Positions 45,311 through 57,781 of a stretch of 64,000 bases of DNA are shown here, piece after piece. Position 1 is the stretch's first letter. Every line of letters starts with the position of its first letter. Source of the DNA: Pycnopodia helianthoides (Eukaryota; Echinodermata; Asteroidea; Forcipulatida; Asteriidae); assembly GCA_032158295.1 (NCBI GenBank), contig CM063261.1, positions 5,266,001-5,330,000 of the forward strand, given 5' to 3'. The notes beneath the pieces were generated by a model. It had not been told where the DNA came from and made no database searches. It was given only the letters and a program-made list of their open reading frames with translations. A program made the translations under genes and the position numbers.

Positions 45311-45701
45311 TTAAAGGAACATTACAGAATTGGTAAGAAAAAAAATTGTAAAATATACTTTTTGATCACAGATTTACATAAAACTTACACGGTCTAATGA
45401 TGATAGTAGAAAACATCCCTTGACATATTTCTGTCTGAAATGCCACATTTGATGAGAAATGAATAAACTAATTTTCCGATTGGAGTTTATCGCTCAGTGA
45501 GCGTTTAATTAATTTGTTGAATCTATATGATTTCATGCAAATGTGTAATCGGTTTTTCACTATTTTCTCGTGACCCAGATGGCTGATCGATCTCAAACTT
45601 CTACAGGTTTGTCAGTTTATGTATATGGTGGATTACATAAAGTGCTTACACTGCCAGCAACTGTTTTGTTAGCAAAAACCAATTCTGTAATGTTCCTTTA
45701 A
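45311..45701 (-). mobile_element. TTAA-flanked miniature element, family B, copy 3
   Basis: A full copy in reverse orientation. It is followed by the same linker (45702-45789) and a partial family A element (45790-45890), as at 9748-10507 but inverted. The unit sits inside a LINE remnant. Confidence 0.75.
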
Positions 45702-45890
45702 CAAAATAAAGCTCCTACATGTACCTAGAAAGATATGAGATTGAAAATAACATAGTTTTCAAGTAATTTTGATAGACTGACATTCACTTTTAAAGGCCCC
45801 TTTCACATTTTGTTATCTTTTCACACTTGAATAGCTAGCCCTTGCAAACTCCCGCGAAAAAGCCATTTCCCAGGGAAATAGCTACATTTT

Positions 45891-46018
45891 AGATGGCCGA
45901 TCGATCTCAAACTTCCGTAGTACAGGTTTGTCATTTTATGTATATGGTGGATTACATAAACTGCTTACACTGCCAATAACTGTTTTGTTTACAAAACCAA
46001 TTCTGTAATGTTCCTTTA
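45891..46018 (-). mobile_element. Family B element, partial copy 4
   Basis: The first ~128 bases of family B (minus strand), fused directly to the truncated family A at 45890. It ends ...TGTAATGTTCCTTTA at the LINE sequence. The fusion implies an internal deletion between an outer B copy and A. Confidence 0.65.
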
Positions 46019-46163
46019 CGCACCTCTTCGGCCACCTTTCATGACTTGTGCGTTGGACCTGTCCATACCCAACGCGCAGTCTACCCCATCACCAAGAACA
46101 CTTGGACGCGCCCTAATCAATCATGTGGCTCTCTAGTATTCAATCTTGGCTGAGCACATTCCG

Positions 46164-46618
46164 TCACCGTTTTCACGAAGAGCCGTCCAAACATTGTGCT
46201 TGGCTTAACTGCAAATCTGTAATACTAAAGCCACGGTTTTGAAGTTTAAGACCGCTCATATGATTCTGTGAAAGTTTAACCTCTCCATTGACTACTAATT
46301 TCTTTACATATGTTGACTAATTGCCTTACGTGTCGCTTCGTGAAACCTAAAAAGTGAGATGACCTTATTAATTACCCAAACACGTGATCACGCGCACAGT
46401 GATGTGGCTCTTATAGTGAACCCCGAAAAACGATTTGAACTACTTTAGGCTCATCTACTGTTCATTGCTCCATGATCTGTTGCAATACAACATGCATCTT
46501 CGGGGGCCTGTGGCTCTTCGTGAAAACGCAAAAAACAGTCTGACAGTTAGGCCCCTTCCAGTATCAATAAATAATTTGTCATTTTAAGATGTGTGGCGGC
46601 TCTTCGTGAAAACGGTGA
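46164..46618. mobile_element. Inverted-repeat element with CACCGTTTTCACGAAGAGCC ends
   Basis: The ends at 46164-46185 and 46597-46618 are inverted copies of ~22 bases. Internal sites near 46334 and 46512 repeat the core CTTCGTGAAA. No ORF; a ~455-bp non-autonomous DNA element. A short palindrome (46663-46688, CCATGGAGCT...) follows it. Confidence 0.6.
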
Positions 46619-46689
46619 TGCATCATGTCGTTGTGATATCCGTCCGACGAAACACAGTTTCACCATGGAGCTTTTTATAGCTCCATGGT

Positions 46690-47985
46690 TTCACCAGAGG
46701 GCCAGGTTTCAACATTTTACCTCCATGCATGGTTTCTCATAGAGGATACGACAAACACATGAGTCGAAAGCGTGTCCCCTAAAATGGTAGTCAACTTCCT
46801 CCACTGACTGAGGCATTTTGTACTCGCACTAATGTTGCATCATTGCAGCCTGACCAGCAATGTCAGTCCGGTCAGAAAGAGTCCACGTACGACTTCCAGA
46901 TCATGTGGCCTAAGGTAAATTCAGGTAGCAACAAGTACGAGGAAAGGTTTATCTAATTTTTCTTATGGTTAAGAATACTTCTAACTCAAAGATAAATAGA
47001 GCAATGAAGTCGGGCTGAAGTGTGAAATGTGCACTGGACGTCATTTCATCAAGCAATGATGTTGATGCAACAATAGATCAGTACATAGGCCTACAGACAA
47101 GCATTGCTTTCAATGATAACCATGGAGGATCAGAAGACCAAACATTTGCTTGCTGAAATGGAGCCCCTTCATATTTCACATTTCAACAATAGATTGAGCT
47201 CCTATTTCCCTATCTTGCACCTCGTACTCTATTAATGAAATCTGTGGGCTACATAGGGGGGGGGGGGGCGGCATGTGCATTCTATGCAACAAGGGTGTTT
47301 TTTATATCATTATTTTCGGGGTTTCAGGCTTAGACACAATCTTCCAAATGCGGCCTGAGTAGGTTTCGTGCAAAACAGAAAAGCTGTCGGTACTTGATCG
47401 GTTGAAAAAATGAATGAAGCATCCAATGAATTTGAATCAGGGGTTGTAAAGAACCAAATCACACTGCGTGTAAAAAAGTATCATAAAGTGTGAGTGGGTA
47501 TATAGCTGTTTCTCCCCAGCTTTATTTACTTATTTTGGTTTTAATTTTTTTTAAGGGCAGCATTAAAAGGGTCTTAAAAAGTCTTAAATTTGACTTTCAA
47601 AGTGTGCAAGAACACTGACAAGTCAATTTAAAAGGTAAAATCCACAAAATAGAACTATGACTGAGAAAATAAAAGTATATACAAATTTTCAAAGTTGTAT
47701 AAAATACCAAGCCAGTGACAGTGAGTGGCAAGGAGGAACAAGTGACCAGCACCTTTACAAGCCCTTCTTACCACATAAATGGGCAATCAAAATGTTGTCT
47801 GACCCATGTGGTAGTTGTACCACGGATTGCCTGTTCCAGTATGCATAGTCTTAAAATGCAACAGCCATTTTCTGACCATTTCTGGCGGTTGTCTATTAGT
47901 CTTCTTGAATCTTTGTTGCATTTTTCATTGTAGACTGTATTTGTATAATTTTGTATCATTAGCAAACATTTTGAAGTTATTTTTC
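46690..47985. other. Intergenic, nothing recognised
   Basis: Mixed AT-rich DNA with a G-run near 47260. No exon or named element supported. Confidence 0.5.
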
Positions 47986-47989
47986 ATGT

Positions 47990-48520
47990 AGTCGGGTAGG
48001 TCACAGACCGCTGGGGGACACCACTCACCACATTTGTTGAGTTCGAAGAAGCTTTTCTTATACCAACACTTTTGAGTTCTCCCTCTCAAAAAGGATTTGA
48101 TCCAATTTAGAGCTTTTCCATTAAAACCATATGACTGTAACTTTTATAACGGTCTTCTGTTAGTAACCACATCAAATGCCTTTCAGTAGTCAAGAAATAT
48201 AACATATACAGCATTGCCTACAACCAGACTGCTTGAGATGTCTCAAGTAGGTTGGTAAGGCACAACATGCCTTGCAAAAAAACATGCTGGCAATCTTCAG
48301 AAGTATTGTGCCTCTTAACGTGTTGTAACATTCTCTTACGGATTATTGCTTCTAGGATCTAGGACTAACAGGTCTTTAGTTGGCAGCCTTGGTTTTTGAG
48401 CCTTTTTTGAATGTCAGGGCTACACTTGCTGTCTTCCAGTCACTGGATAAATCAGCATTTTCAAGAGATTTCCTGAAAATCATGAAAAGGGGCTTCGCTG
48501 GTTCCTGGCTACACTAAGTA
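47990..48520 (-). pseudogene. Degenerate non-LTR retrotransposon reverse transcriptase
   Basis: The minus strand reads KSLENADLSSDWKTASVAL followed by FKKGSKTKAAN, then in shifting frames HNTSEDCQHVF and, at 48025-48002, SGVPQRSV. These match in order the conserved reverse-transcriptase blocks of CR1/L2/Jockey-type LINEs (DWK...FKKG, DCQHGF, SGVPQGS). The catalytic block is not readable and several stops and frameshifts are present, so it is inactive. Confidence 0.8.
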
Positions 48521-48539
48521 AAGAAGGTGCAATTTGTCA

Positions 48540-50600
48540 AGAGTTCTGTGCACAGTATACTAGTTCGACCACAAGTTACTATTGCTTATTTTGAGTGCAG
48601 TATTTGCCTCAACTATACATAATACTAATAGCAGTATTTCAGATAAAAACATTTCTCTGGAGGTTTGTTATTGGTTTGATCTTGATAATCAGTAAGCTTT
48701 CAGTTTGATTTATTGTTTGATCAATTCTGTACTTTGTCCTTAAACAGAATCAGTCAAAAAGAACCGACAACTAACTTTTTTTGATGAACAAGCATTGATA
48801 TCTGATGTTTCCGGCTTGACATACAACTTGATAGTCGGTAGTTACCCAATTAAAAGCCTCATTTCAATTTATCATACGTTATAGTCACCAATTGACGGAT
48901 GGAGTAAGCACTTTATTCCAGAAATGTTGCCGCTTTCCTCATCAATTGAAGTTCTAACAAGCTTGGTAAATTGCTTTATTAAGTTGATTTGATAACGTTT
49001 TATCATTAGCAAAAACCATTACTTGGCTTGGGATCCCACAGTCACTCCATAGTCCATCCTATGATGGATAAGGTCCACGCATGTTATTTCCCCTGAGGCA
49101 GTGAGCACATTCTACTTACCCCTGGGGGTCTCCATGGTCTTATAGCCTGTGGCTCCATCTCAAATCCATTTTAACAAAACAGATCTCAACATACAGTGGT
49201 GTGACCAACTAATGGATGCTGTTTTAACACTGACTAGATTTTTTGTAATAAAATCAGCCAGTTTGAATTATTCAAATGATCCATATAACTTTGTCGTCCG
49301 ATAGCACGCATCTATAAACAATGTCGAGACAATACTTAATTGCTTTATACTGAGGCAAAGTGCTTCCCTTCAATAATGAACAGCTTGCATGTACTTAAAA
49401 CTGCAGCTCAGAATCTTCTATCTGTAATTGGAAATGGATAGTATAGGTATGTACTCTGCATTGCTGTGATGGTCTAATTCCATAAATCTGCTTTTTACTA
49501 ATTTATTTGCTGAGCAAAAATTAATAGGGAACCAGTCGAATTAACCAATGTCACAGTAAAATACATGGTATCACGGGCAACCTGTTTTTGCTGAAGCAAC
49601 AGATTTTAAAGCTATTCACATTTCAGTGAAAGCAAAGAAAAAACAAACAAACAAACAAATGGTTTACATGTAGCATATCAGCCTTATTTCGGTTATTATG
49701 TGGCAATCAAAATAAGCAAATTTAAATGACAGTTTATCAGCCAGACTAAGCTTTCATATTGAAAATAATCTGTATTTTAAATTTATTTTGTTTTAAATTA
49801 TTATTATATTATTGTTGATTATTGTTGTTGTCATTATTATTTTGTTCTTTTAAATGTTATTTGTTTTATTATTTATTTTTTTTTTTTTATTATGTATTTA
49901 TTTATTTTTTTTAAGGGGGGAGGGTATGTTGTTTTCCATAAACATTTTAAATTAATTCAAGAATTGCTTTTCAGGCACAAAAACAAACAACTTGCCCTGA
50001 CAGTCAGCGACAGGATGAAATTCTATCATCATTCTGTTTTGAAACTGCCCTGCAGTAAGAATGCAAAATACATTTAGTTATTAATGGTTTTGCAGATAAT
50101 GGGCCCATGACTCTGCAACATTATACCTTTAACTCCCTGGTGAAATCACTTGAGTCAGCAACACAACCAACAGACATACTACAGTTTATTGTAAAATATC
50201 TCTTATGCATTATTCTTAAGTGGTACGAGCACATCTTTTCAGAATAAGCCATAATTTGTGAGTGAACATGATACCTTTTGGGCGCTGTCACAAGAGAATG
50301 CTAAATTCTTCAATAGGTTCAGAGCAAGCTGTTAGAAACCTCCAGAAGTGCTAATTAAGCCATGGTTCCCGTATGCCAAAAAGAAATACTGAAAATTGTA
50401 CACCGTTGTTTGCAATCTTTTATGAATTACGCAAAAGCATTGCCCTTAAACTATGAGAAATTTGAAATTTTTTGCCTTCAAAGTTTAGAATTTACTCTCC
50501 GTGTGACTAAAGTTAGTGTACGTCGTGTACATCATGTACATGCACCAGGCAATATTCAAATCCTTTTTGTATTAATATTGAGCATACATTCACTATGTAC
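48540..50600. other. Intergenic, AT-rich, no gene seen
   Basis: It contains an (AAAC)n run near 49640-49658 and a very AT-rich TTA/TTTA stretch at 49790-49912. No coding region supported. Confidence 0.55.
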
Positions 50601-50607
50601 ATGTGTA

Positions 50608-50885
50608 GGGCCCAATTTCATGGAGTTGCTTTAAAAGCACAAAAAGTAGCTGAGCAGCAAAATTATTCTTACCAGAGCCAATTTACCAATGCAAATTTAC
50701 CACCTGACCTGTACATGTAAGTACAACTTGCCTACATATAGAAGAATCATGCTTTGTAAAAGTAGATTACCAGCAGTTGAAACATAAAGTTTACATTGTT
50801 GCGACTGTGCCCCACTCACTTTTTGCTGAGGAAAGAAACTTGCTCAGCAGTATTTTCTGTTCATTGGCTTTACAAAATTGGGTCC
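50608..50885. mobile_element. GGGCCCAATTT inverted-repeat element
   Basis: 278 bp with ends GGGCCCAATTTCATGGA and TTTACAAAATTGGGTCC. The interior repeats 'gctgagcag' and 'aatttacca' themes. Non-autonomous; related copies lie at 57605-57781 and in the DOK7 3' region. Confidence 0.6.
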
Positions 50886-53800
50886 AGGCTGTGAATCCAT
50901 AGTGTAAGCTTGTGTACTGATGAGTACAAATCTTGAAGAAAATTGAGGAAATCCTCATCTTCTATGATTATGTATCAAGAATAATAATATAATAGTAATA
51001 AAAATAATAAAATATATTTATATAATGCCAAATCCGTGATTAAAAATGCTCCAATGCACTTAACATACAAAATATAACTTGAAGAGGAAACCTTCAAAAG
51101 AGACAAAATTATGTACCTGTAGAGGCAATCCATATGAATCTATAATAAAAAACAAGCCACATTGCTAAAACAGTCCTACAATAAAGGAACATGTTATTTT
51201 TAACTAAGAAAAAGTCTTACCAAAAAGTGATCAAAAGTACACAAATGTGCAAGAGCTCTACAACAATATTAAACCAGGACCATCAGCCAGAAATGATAAA
51301 AAACAAAGAAAAAAAAAGATAAAAGGAGACACAGTAACAACCCACACCCTCACCTAGAACAGTGAACTATAGTACTTACTCATAAACAGCAAAGTGATTG
51401 CAAAAAAAAATATAAAAAAATAGTCACTTTAATATATGGTGGATTGTTTCCAGCATTTTATAATGACCTAACGATGAAAAGGGGCACAAACTCAAATGAT
51501 CAGCTGCAATCCAAAGGTATCAATCCTCCAGAGAAATATTCCCTTCAGAAATACTGTCAAAGTCCTCCTGCCAAATGACTTTCACCTTTGGCAAACAGCA
51601 GTCACAGCTTAAAAAATAGTATTTTGTACCACTTCAGAGCTAAAAATAGTACAACAAACACAATGGTAAAGACAAAGTTCAAAAACGGACACAAAAACAT
51701 TTGGAAAAGATCATATGCATTATATTACAATGACACAAATAATGATTTTTGTACTTCTTCTTTCTTGTCCTTTTGCTGCACTGTTGGAACAACTGCCAGG
51801 AGTGTCCAGCATGCTGGGTGCAAAACAACACAAACTTTCTACACCTTGTCACAATACAATGTACTGTATGTTATATTTGATACTGTACTTGCAATTTTCC
51901 TGTATAAAAATGAGTTTACAAATGCAATATAAATATATAATGCCTACTTCTTGTACTTGTTATTGTTAAATTGTAATAAATGTCAATTTTTAATTATAAA
52001 AATTAGAACCTAGCATGTCCTCAACTTATGGTCTGTGATTCACCAGTACCAAAGCCAATGTACCAAGTCACAAGTACTGACAAAAATAAGCTGAAACATG
52101 CTAGAAGCACATGACTTGTGCAAACAAAGCAGTGAAATGGCGATTTGTGTGCACACATTCAAGTCATGCCTAAATTTAAAACTGTATTTCCCCACATAGA
52201 GAATCATCAATTGGTATGAACAATGGAGAATTTCAAGGAAAAGAACACAAACACCTGTTGTGTGACCATAAAGCATGTGCAAACATGGATTTCCTGGTGT
52301 GGTATGGGTTGAATATTAAACAAAATCACTGTTTGAAAAAATTGAATCTTCATATTAAAGACAATGTACAACACTGCAAAATCATCAAAAACACCCTTTT
52401 AATTTTTTTCAAAATTAAAAGCGTGTTGATGATAAAACGGGGTTAGTTTATGAATGGAAACTATACAGAATGGAAATAACTTTACCATGGCAAAAGCCAT
52501 AGGTTCAAATCCCATCTAAGTTGGGGAAAGTGAGTGTACAGTGTCATTATGATCATCATCTTCCTGTACTCTGTGCAGAAACTGCCTCTGGAGTATACTC
52601 GCACGTAATTCACACACACATCGGTAAAACACAAAGAACATGCTTTATCCCTGATGCAAATTTAACATTGTTTTAACATCTAGCCTATTATAATTTACTC
52701 TTCCCAAAAATCTCCCAATGATGTAATATACCTTTAATCATATCCAAAATAACTAGCACCCTGAGATCATAACCACAGAAGCTAAACACAAGAGTCCTGT
52801 TCAAATAAGTTTGGTTCAGAGTACAGCAGTTAGGATATTTACCAACCGCTGATAATGTGACAATAACACATCAAGATGTAATTTACCGCAAGGGGACCGC
52901 CTTCCGGTTTGCAGATTTTTCCACCGTGCAAAGTTTCACATTTATCAAAGAACTGCAAAATTTGTGTGCATAAATTGAGTTGAGAGGTTATAAAATGAGT
53001 GTTTGGATACTCTCTTTTATAGATGGTAAAACATTGGTTTTTTTTAATGAGGGTGAATCATTTGAACAACTTGGTGTTTAGAGTGCGGCTCTAAGATGCT
53101 TTGAAATATTTAATTTTTATATTTTTCCAACAGATGGAGTCCATAATTGTTTTGAGTCCCTTACCTCACAACAAAACAAAGTAAAAATTTATTTTCTCAA
53201 AAAAAAACACTCCAGGCAACTACACTACAGTATCTACCAATAAATAGCTCATAATGCAATAGCGCTGTTCTACAAATTTGGGAAAACAAATCTTGGGAAA
53301 CAAAGTACTGTTAAAATAAATCAAGCTGCCAAAATGGATTCCATGCTGTAGTTTACATTGCTATGCCAGGTTTGATAGTTGTGTACCGCATTACTTCAAA
53401 ATCAGTGCCCCATGATGGTTGCTAGTGTTGTTTGGACTCGGATTTCAAACAGAATTCTCTGTTCCGATCATGCACATCAGGACATGCATATGGGCTATTT
53501 TCTTTAGAATTACTTTCATCTGAAGTTTTCTGATGTATGAGAAAACTGCCCCTTACAGCCTGATTCTTATTTTGTCTTGCCAAAAGATCTGCATTAATAG
53601 TATTAACACCTCTACCAAATAAGAAACTTCTCAAAATAGTGTAATGGAATAAAAAGTGAAGAAGAAAAAACAGACACATCAGTCTTGATGTAAATGAGAT
53701 ATCTTAAACCTTCTAAAATGTTGATAAATACTCTACATTATATGCCCTAATTAGGTGTTGTTTGGAATATTTTATTCTCATATGTTTTAGTGAGTTTTGA

Positions 53801-56800
53801 CAGGAGTTGCCTGGTTGTGGCATCGAGCATCACAATTACTTATCATACCATCCCCTTTAAGCAGAACCTAGAATAAATTTAGCCTGACATGAAGAATAAT
53901 TGTAAGTGATTTATGTGTCCATACCAGTGATTTATGTGTAGATAACAGCAATGTTAAGTGTTATTGAAACCAAAAGGTTGTCTTGTCATTTGATACTTCT
54001 AAAAATTGATGAAAACAAATACACTAATGAAGAAAACACTTATGAAATTGTGCCTATAGATAAAAAGAAATGAAAAGTAACCAAATATTAACTTTGAGCT
54101 TTGACAAACATAAGCTTATGGATGGGAGGCATGGACTGTTTAACAAGCAGTTGCTCAAAGAATAAACTCTTTGGAGATGAGGTGCAACCACCATATAATG
54201 CAAGTGTCATAGACAGACAAAAATACTAATGAGTCAATATTACCAGAGATTCTACCCAATAAACGCCTCATAGTTCTTGTTCACTGGAGGAAGCTCTGCT
54301 GTTTCGGATATGTGGCCAAGGGAAGTGCTTGGGAATTGAGTGCAAGTATCCTATAGAAGGCAAGGTTGATGGACTCAAAATGATTTCCAAAAGCAACCTG
54401 GGAATGCAATACCAAAGATTGGACCAGACTCAGTACCCACACAGCTATTTAAAGTGCGCAAACTCGCCAATCATGGAGACGTACTGCAAAATTGGCTGCC
54501 TCCCACCCTCTGTCAGAGGATGGCATCGGATAGATAGATAAGCTTAATCTATGGCCTAACCAATTTTCTTTTGTTGATTGATAGCAGGAATCAATAAACA
54601 AACCTTAACAATGGTGCTTGAACATTCATAGAGCAAAACAAGAAAAACAATAGACGTACTTAAAGTGCTTGTTTATTTTCCAAACAATGGAACAGTCAGA
54701 CTATAGAACCTTGTTTACAAAGAAGGTAATAAACACTCTGAAATATTAATACTGACATGACAAAATGGATCATGTTGTGACACAAATACTGTTGAAAGGG
54801 CAATTGACTCATACCATGAACTTTATATTTTGTTGAGCTTGACTTGGCTTTTTTGTGCTGAATTTCCTGTTCGAATGTATACTGACATGCGTGACTATTT
54901 GCAGCATTCATCGTGACGCACCTGAATGGAGATTCCTTGAAGTGTGCATCCAGGCGTGTAAAAGTGTATAGTCCAAACAACCTTACATGTGTTCCGGGCA
55001 CACGTCACCTACGCTGCATTAACAGACTAGGTTCTCAAAACACACGCTGACCAAGTGGGATGTGTACTTGAATCTCCATGCTACTGTACTTTTAACACAG
55101 CCAGACGAAAAACAAAACCGACGATAGACAGCATGGTTAATCATAATACAACAGCCTTCACAATTGAAGAGACTTGCTGGTAATAGGGGCATTTTAACTC
55201 CAACTGCTACGTCAGTCAGATGACCTTTCCATAATTCATACTCATCGATATTACTATAAAACCTGCCCCCGCAAACAGAAAAAGCTTGCATTTGTTAAAG
55301 TAATAAACCATGAGGGAAACTGACATTAATATTGAGGTCGCAGGTTCAAATCCTGTTCTAGTTAACCATTCTTTGTGCAACCAAAGCATGTATTTATAAA
55401 AGTTGTGTCTTTAAAATTTTCACTTTATGGTTTAGTTAACAGCCCTTATTTATGAACAGCGACATGCATCTTTCAATTATTTTCCTGCTATTTATTATTT
55501 CCCCCATGCTACTGCATTGCAATATTGCTTTTAACAGTATAGGAATAACTCTAACTGATTTGATGTTAAAATATCTTTAATCTTTTATTTAAAACTATTT
55601 GTACAATCAAGCATACACATGTATATGAAACAAGCCTATTTACTTTGTAAATGGAGCCTTTGAAAGTAGAAGAATAAAAAACTTAAAAATCCACTGGTGC
55701 CGGGACATGTTCAGCTGAAGAGAACATACATTGCAATTCACAGTGCAAATAAATGGTGAATGTGAATACTTTTAGTTTTATAAGGTTGTTTGTTATATTT
55801 TGTATAATAAAAATCTACTACCTGTAATTGTCTTTCAGTTAAGGAGCAGTAATAAATATGTTCCAAGCAGGAACCTGCCAAGTAAATATTGAGCCTTCCA
55901 TTAATTTCAACTTTCTGCTTTGCGAGAATAGGCATAAAGCTGTGTAGTGGAAAATATTGCTTAACAAAACAGTTTGCTGAGCAAAACAAATGGCAGGGCA
56001 CCAATCAGGAGCAGTGTAAATTGCATGTTTTTGAGGGGTTGGTAACCCATTTTTGCTTAGCAAGAGATTTTCTGCAAAAGAAAAAACGTGAAGAAAACCG
56101 TTAAGCGTTAAGCGGACGTGACAGGAATTAAAAGTTTACAGTAAATTTTACAGATTTTCCAACATTATTACGATTTTTAACAAAAAGGACATATAAGAAT
56201 GGGAATAAAAGATTGGGCAGGGTCATGGCTGTGCGATAAAGGACCCTCCTTTTTGGAGTCGCCTTCAGCTTGGTCCTTTATCACAAGCATTAATTTTATC
56301 ACAAGCATTTTAAACGAATGTTCAAGACCTCGTCCCACTCTTTTTCTCCCTTAGTATTTATCGCCTTCGGCAAATATTCACACATCATATCATCAGGCTA
56401 CTGTTGTACTTGTTTTTCCTCAATTTTCATCAGTAAATTAGTGAACAGGACAATATTTTTATTTCAATTTTTGTTTCTTCGCAGAAATTACATCACAAAA
56501 GTCTTTTCTAAATCTTGGCCAGTTTAACAGAAACAGTTATTGGTTACGACTGCAAAAATGCACCCCAAGTAACAGGATTTTAGTCTGAATTAGAAAACAA
56601 AATTAAAAATTCTGCCATCTTAAGATGATGAAACAATAAAAACTAACATCTATGTACCCACAATGAGCAACCATCTTTTGACCTACAATGCTTTTTGTAC
56701 ACCTAGGCCTACATGAAAGACAGTATACGTATGGTGGTTCAATTAAAGACCAAGGCCCTGAGGTGTCAACACAAACACACCCCTCTGGCCAACACCATGG

Positions 56801-57604
56801 GTAGAAATATCACAAACAAAACTTGATTGATGTAAAAGTCGGAAGATGGGCCCGGGCAAATCAACCCAAGATTCAAGCTATTACGTCAAAGGTACAAGTG
56901 GGAAAATACCAAGATGTCAGCTTAAAATATTAAACATCTCAGATCTACTGATAGGGTGTCATACCTGACATTGAATATTACATCTATATTCCCTGAGTGG
57001 ATTCAACCATTTATTACCCGAGAGACTTATGAAAAAGAGAGACACAAAGGTGGGAATAGGGAATGAGAACACAACATTTGTCTTTATTTATTTATTTATT
57101 TATTTGTTTAACGTTCCTTCATAAAATATAGACATCTTTAACTTTCAGTTCGTATGACCTTTTGACTTCGTCTCCCTTTTTAAAATTCAAACATTCCAAG
57201 TCACAAGTCATACAACCTTAATTAAGGTGTCGCCTAGTTTTTTTTTTAAATTCAGCCAATCCAAGTTCTAGCTATCCCAGTACATGACTGCACTATTTCA
57301 ACTATCCATGTGGACTTTAGATTTTTTGATATTTACCTCCTCTTTTTCAAACTAGGCATACCAACCTTTATTCATATGACCATTTCATTTGCCGATTTTA
57401 CCTCCCTCTTATAAGTTTAGACGCTGTGGCTTTGTACTATTTGACTTTTTGTTATTTAAAATAATGTGATTTACACCCAATACAAAAAATAATAGAAAGA
57501 GTTTATTTGGCCCTGGCTTCTCTGTTCAGGTCACGAGGACGGGACATTTGAGTCATCAGTCCTAATAAGTGAAAGCCTGTCCCAAGCTTCTTTCTCTTCT
57601 TTGT
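50886..57604. other. Intergenic, no gene supported
   Basis: AT-rich DNA. It holds isolated tRNA-type B-box motifs GGTTCAAATCC at about 52500 and 55346, a possible degraded GGGCCC-family fragment at 55925-56080, and a (TTTA)n run near 57083-57104. Poly(A)-like AATAAA sites occur but no exons with splice sites could be built. Confidence 0.5.
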
Positions 57605-57781
57605 GGGCTCAATCTTATGCAGCTGCTTACCATAGAAATTTCTCAATGTAAAAACATTGCTTAGTAGATACAGATTACTATTCCAGTTATAATATCAGGT
57701 AAAAAAATCTGCATTTGACTGGTTCTCTGCCAACATTTACTAAGGGGAATTTTTTCCCACCTTAAATATGAAATTGGGCCC
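57605..57781. mobile_element. GGGCCCAATTT inverted-repeat element, second copy
   Basis: 177 bp. The right end is AATATGAAATTGGGCCC and the left end GGGCTCAATCTTATGCAGCTG. Same family as 50608-50885. Confidence 0.5.

Larger units (their letters stand above)
45120..46110 (-). pseudogene. LINE ORF2 C-terminal remnant, split by miniature elements
   Basis: On the minus strand, 45306-45235 reads VEGVRPLGRPRKRWMDNI and then stops; upstream, 46110-46019 reads QVQRTSHERWPKRC. GRPRKRW-D-I is the typical tail of many non-LTR retrotransposon polyproteins. The two parts are separated by the 45311-46018 composite. Frames are otherwise broken, so it is a dead fragment. Confidence 0.7.

Noticed and set aside
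51588..51932. 114-codon open frame on the plus strand
   Set aside because: AT-rich, low similarity to any family I know, no splice sites or promoter context, and no support beyond length.
54329..54541. Less AT-rich 70-codon frame, suspected exon
   Set aside because: No flanking splice sites that join to another exon and no recognised motif; could be an old pseudogene fragment but not supportable.
55310..55380. tRNA gene suggested by GGTTCAAATCC and 'gttctagttaacca'
   Set aside because: No A box, no cloverleaf and no acceptor pairing; more likely the B box of a decayed SINE. The same holds near 52500.
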